A stretch of 64,000 nt of DNA from Ascidia mentula. Lineage: Eukaryota; Chordata; Ascidiacea; Phlebobranchia; Ascidiidae. The DNA is taken from NCBI GenBank assembly GCA_947561715.1, contig OX387199.1:21705001-21769000 (forward strand), read 5' to 3'. Positions within the stretch are counted from its first letter, which is position 1. Each line of letters begins with the position of its first letter. This document shows, piece by piece, positions 35,445 to 46,959 of this stretch. The position numbers and the translations under genes are program-made. The notes below the pieces were generated by a model. It made no database searches. It worked only from the letters and a program-made list of their open reading frames with translations, and was not told where the DNA came from.

Positions 35445-38005
35445 GTGAGGGTTCATTTTCAAGGCGGCTGGTCACACATGGCACAGCAAGCTCGCCCAAC
35501 GCAGAAACCTAACACAGCTTTGCTCTTAACAAAATCGTTTGTCTGTAACTGTTTACTACATCACAACTCTACCGTATTCTCCAGCCCATCATCACCAAAC
35601 AAACCCATTTCCGTAAACATTTTGCCCATCACTGCAATTGTAGTAGTTTGTGTAGTAAACTTGCGCCACACAAAACTACGTTCAATGTCACGGAATCTCT
35701 ACACACGCCACCATAAATTCCTTTGCTATTTAGGAAAACAAACCATTTTCAAGCACCAAGGGCGACCTTCGAAGAACCCAAATGTATTCGTGCGTGAAAA
35801 GTGTAAAGTCATCTAGGTCGGCATGCGTTCAGTTTGCAAGTAGGTAGATTGAGCTTTACTTTCAAACGATAGATTATTACAGACACATGATTTAACAAGA
35901 CTAAAGATGCAAACCAACAATGACACTACCTGATTGGAAAAGAACATATTGTGACGTAATAATGCACTATTTAGCTAATACTTTGTTGTTCCTATTAAAA
36001 CTATGGCATATTTCTGAACGAAAGTGAACGTTATTTTGAAATCCTAATGCAAAAAAAACTATTCGTTTTCGTAGTAACGTAATTAAGTGTGTTGCTGGTA
36101 CAGACAATGCGAAAACGCACAAAAACTAAGCCATATTACCACACAACCATTAATAAATATTCGCACACGAACCTTACAAAATACTTGGGTTCGTACGAAT
36201 AGAAAAATTGTGCTGAAATGTTCAGGTTACATCGCAAGTCACTGCAATATGACGACAGTTGTGCCATCGGATTTCGCGAGTCTGGCCATATGCATACGCG
36301 TCACACAGTTTCGCCGATAAATGTTGGCATAAACTGAGTCGCAAGCTTTTCTTTTGCACAAACAATCTTATACCTTTTCTCTATCGAATGAAATCCAATT
36401 TGAACCAATTCAGTCGGAACTGATATGCTAAGTTCAACGATGACTTACTCCAACTCGACCGTCGTCCGCCGCTCTTTTAAGCCGTCAAGCCATATGCATC
36501 CGCGGCACACCTTTGCAACAACTCAACTTTTGCAAAAAAGAATCGAAACTTTTCGAAAGTTTGTACCAAATTTTCTGGCAAATCGCTAAAAGAAATAATT
36601 TTACGATTCACCTTTGAACCTACTGGCCGACATAAATAAAGCATTCTCCAATACATCATTTAGACACAATGCAAGAGGAACCTTAATAATGACAAACTTG
36701 CGCCATACAAAACTACGAATCTCTATTGACAGGAAGCAAATCATTTTAAAACTCCAACAGTGATTTCTGGTCGCAACTTTTCGCGATGATCTGTTGAATT
36801 TGTTAATGGGTCGAACGATCGCCGTCATGTTTGGCATTTTCTATGCACGTGACCTCCGTATCCCAATCGTAATTTTTTATGGCTGTTTCTTCCCTCCAGA
36901 TTGCCTCGTTAGCGAAAACCCCCAAAACATGGTGAAAAGTTTAATAATTCCCTGCACAAAACCCAGCCGCTAGACAGTGAACTCCAATGCAAGTTGTTCG
37001 CTATATGACAAATTAACGCCAGGCGTGCCTGCGTTCGTGGTTACGTTATATCAATCAAATCGCTGGCGTCAAACACCGAGTCAGCCTTTTCAACCGCTTT
37101 AAACTTAATCGTAATCTTCATTAACTGGGGAATTAAACCAGTAGCTCTTTGCGATATTTTGCAGCGCTCTAAAAAATATTAAATCAGGGGTTAAAATGCC
37201 CGTTTAATTATCACGTCGAAGGTGGCACCATTTTGTGCAGTGACGTTTAATAAAACACACAAAAAGAAACACTACCGTTTGACTGAATCCTGCTAAAAAA
37301 AGTCTACTACCAACCCAAGGTCAATCACTTAATTTAATTCAAGATTATCAAACGCTCAAGGACACTTTATAACCTCACAAAGTACATCCAGATTATATGA
37401 CACCGTTTAAACAGTCGGTCGCACTCACAATATAATTCGTTGCTATAATGCTGTGAGGTTGTAGCTCAGCACTCGAAACCTGATACCGATGGTGTCAGGT
37501 TTATTGCCTAGCAGGTGCTGTACGGTGTCTACGGCTCGACTTGGGCCGAACTTACGAGAGGAGCAGGTCTAGGCGCAAGGAATATGATCCGCGCGTCTTC
37601 TTTGGGTTGCGTCGACGGATACTTAACAAAAGGTGTGGAGCACTGTTGTACTACGTTTTATGGTCATAAACAGCACGGTTTGAAACGAGAATATTATTTT
37701 ATACAGTGATTATCTTCCTTATGGTTGTAACCACACGTTGAGTGCAGGTTCTATAACAGGCAATGTTAACTGGGTGATTGACCTAAGCCTCGGCATGATA
37801 AAAAACTTGATTATTCCAAACTCTACCCTATTATTAGGATGCACGCAGTTTATAATCGTTTTTTTTAGTTTTGTAAATATTTTTCATTCTGTGTAAAATC
37901 CTAGACACCATAAAGTATAAAATAATTTCAAGGACTGTAAACAATATCACAACGCATCAAATCCCTGCATGAAACCCCAGCAGATGAACAACAACCTCGT
38001 ATCAG
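35445..38005 (+). repeat. Array unit 6 (variant type TAGG)
   Basis: 2561 bp. Shares the TTTAGG, CAGTTTGC and CTACCTG variants with unit 4, exactly two units (5122 bp) away. Confidence 0.93.
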
Positions 38006-40607
38006 GTGAGGGTTCATTTTCAAGGCGGCTGGTCACACATGGCACAGCAAGCTCGCCCAACGCAGAAACCTAACACAGCTTTGCTCTTAACAAAATCGTT
38101 TGTCTGTAACTGTTTACTACATCACAACTCTACCGTATTCTCCAGCCCATCATCACCAAACAAACCCATTTCCGTAAACATTTTGCCCATCACTGCAATT
38201 GTAGTAGTTTGTGTAGTAAACTTGCGCCACACAAAACTACGTTCAATGTCACGGAATCTCTACACACGCCACCATAAATTCCTTTGCTATTGAGGAAAAC
38301 AAACCATTTTCAAGCACCAAGGGCGACCTTCGAAGAACCCAAATGTATTCGTGCGTGAAAAGTGTAAAGTCATCTAGGTCGGCATGCGTTCAGTTTGCAA
38401 GTAGGTAGATTGAGCTTTACTTTCAAACGATAGATTATTACAGACACATGATTTAACAAGACTAAAGATGCAAACCAACAATGACACTACCTGATTGGAA
38501 AAGAACATATTGTGACGTAATAATGCACTATTTAGCTAATACTTTGTTGTTCCTATTAAAACTATGGCATATTTCTGAACGAAAGTGAACGTTATTTTGA
38601 AATCCTAATGCAAAAAAAACTATTCGTTTTCGTAGTAACGTAATTAAGTGTGTTGCTGGTACAGACAATGCGAAAACGCACAAAAACTAAGCCATATTAC
38701 CACACAACCATTAATAAATATTCGCACACGAACCTTACAAAATACTTGGGTTCGTACGAATAGAAAAATTGTGCTGAAATGTTCAGGTTACATCGCAAGT
38801 CACTGCAATATGACGACAGTTGTGCCATCGGATTTCGCGAGTCTGGCCATATGCATACGCGTCACACAGTTTCGCCGATAAATGTTGGCATAAACTGAGT
38901 CGCAAGCTTTTCTTTTGCACAAACAATCTTATACCTTTTCTCTATCGAATGAAATCCAATTTGAACCAATTCAGTCGGAACTGATATGCTAAGTTCAACG
39001 ATGACTTACTCCAACTCGACCGTCGTCCGCCGCTCTTTTAAGCCGTCAAGCCATATGCATCCGCGGCACACCTTTGCAACAACTCAACTTTTGCAAAAAA
39101 GAATCGAAACTTTTCAAAAGTTTGTACCAAATTTTCTGGCAAATCGCTAAAAGAAATAATTTTACGATTCACCTTTGAACCTACTGGCCGACATAAATAA
39201 AGCATTCTCCAATACATCATTTAGACACAATGCAAGAGGAACCTTAATAATGACAAACTTGCGCCATACAAAACTACGAATCTCTATTGACAGGAAGCAA
39301 ATCATTTTAAAACTCCAACAGTGATTTCTGGTCGCAACTTTTCGCGATGATCTGTTGAATTTGTTAATGGGTCGAACGATCGCCGTCATGTTTGGCATTT
39401 TCTATGCACGTGACCTCCGTATCCCAATCGTAATTTTTTATGGCTGTTTCTTCCCTCCAGATTGCCTCGTTAGCGAAAACCCCCAAAACATGTTGAAAAG
39501 TTTAATGATTCCCTGCACAAAACCCAGCAGCTCGACAATGAACTCCAATGCAAATTGTTCGTTAATGGACAAATTAACGCCAGGCGTGCCTGCGTTCGTG
39601 GTTGCGTCATGTCAGTCAAAATCCCTCGCGTCAAACACCGAGTAAGCCTTTTCAACCGCTTTAAACTTAATCGTAATCTTCATTAACTGGGGAATTAAAC
39701 CAGTAGCTCTTTGAGATATTTTGCAGCGCTCTAAAAAATATTAAATCAGGGGTTAAAATGCCCGTTCAATTATCACGTCGAAGGTGGCACCATTTTGTGC
39801 AGTGACGTTTAATAATACACACAAAAAGAAACACTACCGTTTAACTGAATCCTGCCAAAATAAGTCTTAATCCCAAGGTCAATCACTTAATTTAATTCAA
39901 GATTATCAAACGCTCAACGACACTTTATAACCTCACAAAGTACATCCAGATTATAAGACATCGTTTACTGTCGGTCGCACTCACAATATAATTCGTTGCT
40001 ATAATGCTGTGAGGTAGGTAAGTGTAACTCCCCACTCGAAACCTGCTGTGCTGTCAGGATTATTGCCAGGAGGTGCTGTACGGTATCTAAGCCCAATGCA
40101 CACATCCTTCCTAGCATGTGCTGTACGGTATCTAAGGCTCGACTTGCGGCCGAACTTACGAGAGGAGCAGGTCTTGGCGCAAGGAGTGTGTTCCGCGCGT
40201 CTTTTGTGGGTTGCGTCAACGGATACTTAACAAAAGGTGTAGAGCACTGTTGTGCTACGTTTTATGATCATAGAGAGCACGGTTAAAATGAGAATATTAT
40301 TTTATACAGTGATTATCTTCCTTATGGTTGTAATCACACGTTGAGTGCAGGTTGGTTAACAGGCAATGTTAACTGGGTGATTGACCTAAGCCTCGGCATG
40401 ATAAAAAACTTGATTATTCCAAACTCTACCCTATTATTAGGATGCACGCAGTTCATAATCGTTTTTTTTTAGTTTTGTAAATATTTGTCTCTGTGTAAAC
40501 CCCTGGACACCATAAAGTATAAAATAATTTCAAGGACTGTAAACAATATCACAACGCATTAAATCCCTGCATAAAACCCCAGCAGATGAACAACAATCTC
40601 GTATCAG
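38006..40607 (+). repeat. Array unit 7 (transition to right edge)
   Basis: 2602 bp. The left half is core-like (with CAGTTTGC and CTACCTG but TTGAGG). From about 39490 it diverges, and near 40071-40137 it contains a local duplication of GCTGTACGGTATCTAAG, which explains its extra length. Confidence 0.92.
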
Positions 40608-43109
40608 GTGAGGGTTCATTTTCAAGGCGGCTGGTCACACATGGCACAGCAAGCTCGCCCAACGCAGAAACCTAGCACAGCTTTGCTCTCAACAAAATCG
40701 TTTATCTGTTTACTACATCACAACTCTACCGTATTCTCCATCCCATCATCACCAAACAAACCCATTTCCGTAAACACTTTGCCCATCACTGCAATTGTAG
40801 TAGTTTGTGTAGTAAACTTCACACAAAACTACGTTTAATGTCACGGAATCTCTGCACGCCACCACAAATTCCTTTGCTATTGAGGAAAACAAACCATTTT
40901 TAACCACCAAGGGCGACCTTCGAAGAACCCAAATGTATTCGTGCGTGAAAAGTGTAACGTCATCTAGGTCGGCCTGCGTTTAGAGTGCAAGTAGGTACGT
41001 TGAGCTACGATAGATTATTACAGACACATGATTCAACAGACTAAAGATACAAACGAACAATGACTTTACGTGATTGGAAAAGAACATATTGTGACGTAAT
41101 AATGCACTATTTAGCTAATACTTTGTTGTGCCCATTAAAACTATGGCATATTTCTGAACGAAAGTGAACGTTATTTTGAAATCCTAATGCAAAAAAAACT
41201 ATTCGTTTTCGTAGCGTAATTAAGTGTGTTGCTGGTACAGACAATGCGAAAACGCACAAAAACCTAGCCATATTACCACACAACCATTAATAAATATTCG
41301 CACACGAACCTTACCCAATATTACGGTTCGTACGAATAGAAAATTTGTGCTGAAATGTTCAGGTTACATCGCAAGTCACCGCAATTTGACGACAGTTGAG
41401 GCATCGGATTTCGCGAGTCTGGCCATATGCATACGCGTCACACAGTTTCGCCGATAAATGTTGGCATAAACCGAGTCGCAAGCTTTTCTTTTGCACAAAC
41501 AATCTTATACCTTTTCTCTATCGAATGAAATCCAATTTGAACCAATTCAGTCGGAACTGATATGCTAAATTCAACGATGACTTACTCCAACCCGACCGTC
41601 GCCCGCCGCTCTTTTAAGCCGTCAAGCCATATGCATCCGCGGCACACCTTTGCAACATCTCGACTTTTGCAATAAAGAATCAAAAATTTCATAAGTTTGT
41701 AGCAATTTTCTGGCAAATCGCTGAAAGAAATAATTTTACGATTTGCCTGCGGACCTACTGGCCAACATAAATAAAGCATTCTTCAATACATCATTTAGAC
41801 ACAATGCAAGAGGAACCTTAATAATGACAAACTTGCGGCATACAAAACTACGAATCTCTATTGACAGGAAGCAAACCATTTCAAAACTCCAACAGCGATT
41901 TCTAGTGGCAACTTTTCGCGATGATCTGTTGAATTTGTTAATGGGTCGAACGATCGCCGTCATGTTAGGCATTTTCTTTGCACGTGACCTCCGTATCCCA
42001 ATCGTAATTTTTTTATGGCTGTTTCTTCCCTCCAGATTGCCTCGATAGCGAAAACCCACAAAACATGTTGAAAAGTTTAATGATTCCCTGCACAAAACCC
42101 AGCCGCTAGACAATGAACTCCAATGCAAGTTGTTCGCTATTGGACAAATTAAGGCGAGGCGTGCCTGCGTTCGTGGTTACGTTATATCAATCAAAATCGC
42201 TGGCGTCAAACAACGAGTCAGCCTTTTCAACCGCTTTAAACTTAATCGTAATCTTCATTAACTGGGGAATTAAACCAGCAGCTCTTTGCGATATTTTGCA
42301 GCGCTCTAAAAAATATTAAATCAGGGGTTTAAATGCCCGTTCAATTATCACGTCGAAGGTGGCACCATTTTGTGCAGTGACGTTTAGTAATACACACAAA
42401 AAGAAACACTACCGTTTAACTGAATACTGCAAAAATAAGTCTACTACCAACCCAAGGTCAATCACTTAATTTAATTCAAGATTATCAAACGCTCAAGGAC
42501 ACTTTATAACCTCACAAAGTACATCCAGATTATGAGACATCGTTTAAACTGTCGGTGGCGCTCACAATATAATTCGTTGCTATAATGCTGTGAGGTTGTA
42601 GCTCAGCACTCGAAACCTGATACCGATGGTATCTAAGGCTCGACTTGGGCCGAACTTACGAGAGGAGCAGGTCTAGGCGCAAGGAATATGATCCGCGCGT
42701 CTTCTTTGGGTTGCGTCAACGGATACTTAACAAAAGGTGTGGAGCACTGTTGTGCTACGTTTTATGGTCATAAACAGCACGGTTTGAAACGAGAATATTA
42801 TTTTATACAGTGATTATCTTCCTTATGGTTGTAACCACACGTTGAGTGCAGGTTCTATAACAGGCAATGTTAACTGGGTGATTGACCTAAGCCTCGGCAT
42901 GATAAAAAACTTGATTATTCCCAACTCTACCCTATTATTAGGATGCACGCAGTTTATAATCGTTTTTTTTAGTTTTGTGAATATTTGTCTCTCTGTGTAA
43001 AATCCTGGACACCATAAAGTATAACATAATTTCAAGAACTGTAAACAATATCACAACGCATTAAATCCCTGCATGAAACCCCAGCAGATGAACAACAACC
43101 TCGTATCAG
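40608..43109 (+). repeat. Array unit 8 (right edge, diverged)
   Basis: 2502 bp with many small differences and a roughly 30-bp deletion near 42630 that removes half of the conserved hairpin seen in core units. Confidence 0.9.
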
Positions 43110-45229
43110 GTGAGGGTTCATTTTCAAGGCGGCTGGTCACACATGGCACAGCAAGCTCGCCCAACGCAGAAACCTAACACAGCTTTGCTCTTAACAAAAT
43201 CGTTTGTCTGTAACTGTTTACTACATCACAACTCTACCGTATTCTCCAGCCCATCGTCACCAAACAAACCCATTTCCGTAAACATTTTGCCCATCACGCC
43301 AATTGTAGTAGTTTGTGTAGTAAACTTGCGCCACACAAAACTACGTTCAATGTCACGGAATCTCTACACACGCCACCACAAATTCCTTTGCTATTGAGGA
43401 AAACAAACCATTTTCAAGCACCAAGGCCAAGGGCGACCTTCGAAGAACCCAAATGTATTCGTGCGTGAAAAGTGTAACGTCATCTAGGTCGGCCTGCGTT
43501 TAGCGTGCAAGTAGGTAGGTTGAGCTTTACTTTCAAACGATAGATTATTACAGACACATGATTCAACAGACTAATGATACAAACGAACAATGACTTTACG
43601 TGATTGGAAAAGAACATATTGTGACGTAATAATGCACTATTTAGCTAATACTTTGTTTTGCCCATTAAAACTATGGCATATTTCTGAACGAAAGTGAACG
43701 TTATTTTGAAATCCTAATGCAAAAAAAACTATTCGTTTTCGTAGCGTAATTAAGTGTGTTGCTGGTACAGACAATGCGAAAACGCACAAAAACTAAGCCA
43801 TATTACCACACAACCATTAATAAATATTCGCACACGAACCTTACCCAATATTACGGTTCGTACAAATAGAAAAATTGTGCTGAAATGTTCAGGTTACATC
43901 GCAAGTCACCGCAATATGACGACAGTTGTGCCATCAGATTTCGCGAGTCTGGCCATATGCATACGCGTCACACACTTTCGCCGATAAATGTTGGCATAAA
44001 CCGAGTCGCAAGCTTTTCTTTTTCACAAACAATCTTAACCATCCCTTTATCGAATGAAATCAAAGTTGAACCAATTCAGTCGAACTGATATGCTAAATTC
44101 AACGATGACTTACTCCAACCCGACCGTCGCCCGCCGCTCTTTTAAGCCGTCAAGCCATATGCATCCGCGGCACACCTTTGCAACATCTCGACTTTTGCAA
44201 TAAAGAATCAAATATTTCAAAAGTTTGTAGCAATTTTCTGGCAAATCGCTGAAAGAAATAATTTTACGATTTGCCTGCGGACCTACTGGCCAACATAAAT
44301 AAAGCATTCTTCAATACATCATATGGACACAATGCAAGAGGAACCTTAATAATGACAAACTTGCGCCATACAAAACTACGAATCTTTATTGACAGGAAGC
44401 AAACCATTTTAAAACTCCAACAGTGATTTCTGGTCGCAACTTTTCGCGATGATCTGTTGAATTTGTTAATGGGTCGAACGATCGCCGTCATGTTTGGCAT
44501 TTTCTATGCACGTGACCTCCGTATCCCAATCGTAATTTTTTATGGCTGTTTCTTCCCTCCAGATTGCCTCGTTAGCGAAAACCCCCAAAACATGTTGAAA
44601 AGTTGAAAAATGAACTCCAATGCAAGTTGTTCGTTATCGGACAAATTACCGCCAGGCGTGCCTGCGTTTGTGGTTGCGTCATATCAATCAAAATCGCTGG
44701 CGTCAAACACCGAGTCAGCCTTTTCAAACGCTTTAAACTTAATCGTAATCTTCACCGTTCAATTATCACGTAGAAGGTGGCACCACTTTGCGTAATGACG
44801 TTTAATAAAACACAGAAAAAGAACACTACCGTATATCTGACTCCTGCTAAAGTAAGTCTTAAACCCAAGGTCAATCACTTAATTTAATCACAACATTATC
44901 AAAATCACAACGACACTTTATAACCTTACTAAGTGCATCAAGATTATATGACACAATCGGTCACACTCACAATACAATTCGTTGCTAATGTTGTCAGGTA
45001 GGTAAGTGTATAATTCACAACTCGAAACCTGTTACCCTTGCTGTCAGACATGTTGCCCAACAGGTGCTGTACGGTGTCCAAGGCTTGACATGCGGACGAA
45101 CTTACGAGAGGAGCAGGTCTTGGCGCAAGGAATGAGTTCCGCGCATGTGATATGGTTTGTATCGACAGCTACTAAACAAAAGCATTTAATCCCTGTATAA
45201 AACCCCAGCAAACAACCACCTCGTATCAG
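43110..45229 (+). repeat. Array unit 9 (right edge, shortened)
   Basis: 2120 bp. The left 1.5 kb is recognisable. About 100 bp are missing near 44755 and nearly 400 bp near 45175 compared with the core. Confidence 0.88.
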
Positions 45230-45930
45230 GTGAGGGTTCATTTGCAAGGCGGCTGGTCACACATGGCTTAGCAAGTTCGCCCAACGCAGAAACCTATCCC
45301 ATTTTGCTCCTCACAAAGTTGTTTCTTCCTTTGCAATGTCTATTAATCAACACATCGCAACTCTGCCGTTTCCTCTCTCTAGTCCATTGTTTCCCAAACA
45401 CGTGGGTCACAAGCCAAAGCTGGGATACCTGAATTTTGAGTTTACGAACTATGTTTTCTGGAATGTTTTTTTCTACTTAAATGCGCACAATATTCAACTG
45501 CTACCACATTTAATAACATATCATCCAAATTGTGTAAAGAAACCGGTTGAGAATTTTGAAGATTTTTGATGCAAATTAGGATTCTTTAAAACATTTGGAC
45601 GCTTTAAAAAACAGGTTGGGAAACTCTGGTCAAGCCTACGTCACCAAACAGACCCATCCCTACCAACATTATTGCCCATCACGCCAATTGTAGTGGTTTA
45701 TGTTCCAAACTTGTTCCACACAAAACTGCGTTCAATGTCACGAAAACTCTACACACGTCACCACATACTCCGTTTCTATTACAGGAAAATACGCTGTCAA
45801 GGTAGTAAGTGCAGCGATGCCTGCTTAAAACAAATATCGCGTTCACCACAACCCCTATTGTTATTCCTCGATTGCGGGAATATTAATTCGCTTATCCTCT
45901 AATATTAGAAAACACGCTTTTTATATTGTT
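45230..45930 (+). repeat. Array unit 10 (partial, interrupted)
   Basis: Matches the first part of a unit (GTGAGGGTTCATTTGCAAGG) and again at about 45650-45790, separated by about 250 unrelated bases. Homology then ends. Confidence 0.75.
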
Positions 45931-46109
45931 ACCAAACAATGTCGCGTAAAAACAGTCTAACATACAACTCATTGCAACTCTTTTATAGCGCAGGAGCTCC
46001 TAGTCTAGCATTTTCTTTCTTACGTCACACCAGATTCCAGAAACTTCTTTCTGACCTCATCACACCCGATTCCAGACACTCCAGACGCTTTTCATAGTTG
46101 TCGAACCTT
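45931..46109. other. Spacer with two heat-shock-element-like sites
   Basis: TTCCAGAAACTTC at about 46032 and GAACCTTCTCGAA at about 46102 fit the alternating three-box GAA/TTC pattern. No gene with a start downstream was found, so these may be chance. Confidence 0.25.
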
Positions 46110-46255
46110 CTCGAAGACAGACGATCATTGCGAATGGAGCTCTTTGGCGACAGCTTCCGTCCGGACAACGATTAAAATGTGGACACCAACCGTCGCACAG
46201 TGTTTTACCGATGCATTGGGTGCGGCCTCGACAAAACTCAACACGACGAATCGCA
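46110..46255 (-). pseudogene. Isolated B-type receptor module exon fragment
   Basis: The minus-strand frame reads EFCRGRTQCIGKTLCDGWC then CPHFNRCPDGSC. Its cysteine spacing (C-5-C-5-C-3-C, then RCPDxxC) is that of the receptor B-type module in exon 8169-8564 (CPSHFRCPDMTC). The rest of that module is missing. It may be a relic of another receptor copy or an exon of a gene not otherwise visible. Confidence 0.55.
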
Positions 46256-46959
46256 TAAGTTTCAATCCAACCCAGCGAACGGGGCAGCGAGCAACTTTTT
46301 CAGTTTAATTGCTCTATCAATTATTCTTATGTGAAAACACAATGTATTTGCGTGTGAAGTCAATACACTAACCAGTACATGTAGTTATTTACGGCGCTCA
46401 CGCTTTACATACGCAATATATTGACTTTCTGAATTTCTGTCAAACCATACCAGCAATTGTTTATGGCAAAGACTTATCGTATTTGGATAATACAGGACTG
46501 GACAACAATAAAACTTTTTTTTGCATTGCTAGTGGGTGGCTTAACTCAGCCTACAGTATAGTTAAACGTACATTAAATATTCCGAAGAAATGTTGGTTTC
46601 TTTCATCACTTTTGTCTGGACAGTCCGCGAAGTTGGAACAAAACCGATTTTGTAATATACTGATAAGTCTAAGCAATCACAAATCACATACCTGAAGTAC
46701 TGGAATGTTGAAAGCTGAGTGAAAGGAGCAGGATTAACAAAATGATGGAGCCCATGTCAGTTTGAAGTAAAATATTTACTGACTATCGTAACATACGATT
46801 TTATTAGTGGTAAAGTTATTTAGAAACCAAACACACACCTCCTGCCTCAGCTCGTTAACGTCTAAATGCAATTAGAAATTGCAATTCCCTGCTATTTATA
46901 TTGATTAATTGACAACACTTTGCACTAAGCATCAGTATCCGCCCCACTAATACGTGTGT
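46256..46959. other. Spacer
   Basis: AT-rich sequence. The one ORF here (46483-46695, plus) has no recognisable features. I see nothing else to annotate. Confidence 0.4.

Larger units (their letters stand above)
22200..45930 (+). repeat. Tandem array of about nine 2.5-kb units plus partial ends
   Basis: Using the landmark GTGAGGGTTCAT, units begin at 22700, 25228, 27762, 30323, 32884, 35445, 38006, 40608 and 43110, with a partial unit at 45230. Spacings are 2528, 2534, 2561 (four times), 2602, 2502 and 2120. A degraded partial unit (22200-22700) precedes the first landmark. Central units are almost identical; outer ones carry substitutions and indels. Short ORFs recur in every unit, but their starts are GTG or TTG, and the few differences between copies are mostly amino-acid changing, so no coding constraint is visible. 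I see no tRNA, rRNA, snRNA or transposase signal. It behaves as a long-period satellite. Confidence 0.95.

Noticed and set aside
22700-45229. Recurring short ORFs in every array unit (for example 77-, 78- and 95-codon frames)
   Set aside because: Their starts are GTG or TTG rather than ATG in the frames examined, the differences between units are mostly amino-acid changing, and copies recur only because the DNA is repeated.
46030-46115. Heat-shock promoter for a nearby gene
   Set aside because: Two good element-like sites occur, but no gene starts downstream and the second overlaps the receptor-module fragment; treated as possible chance.
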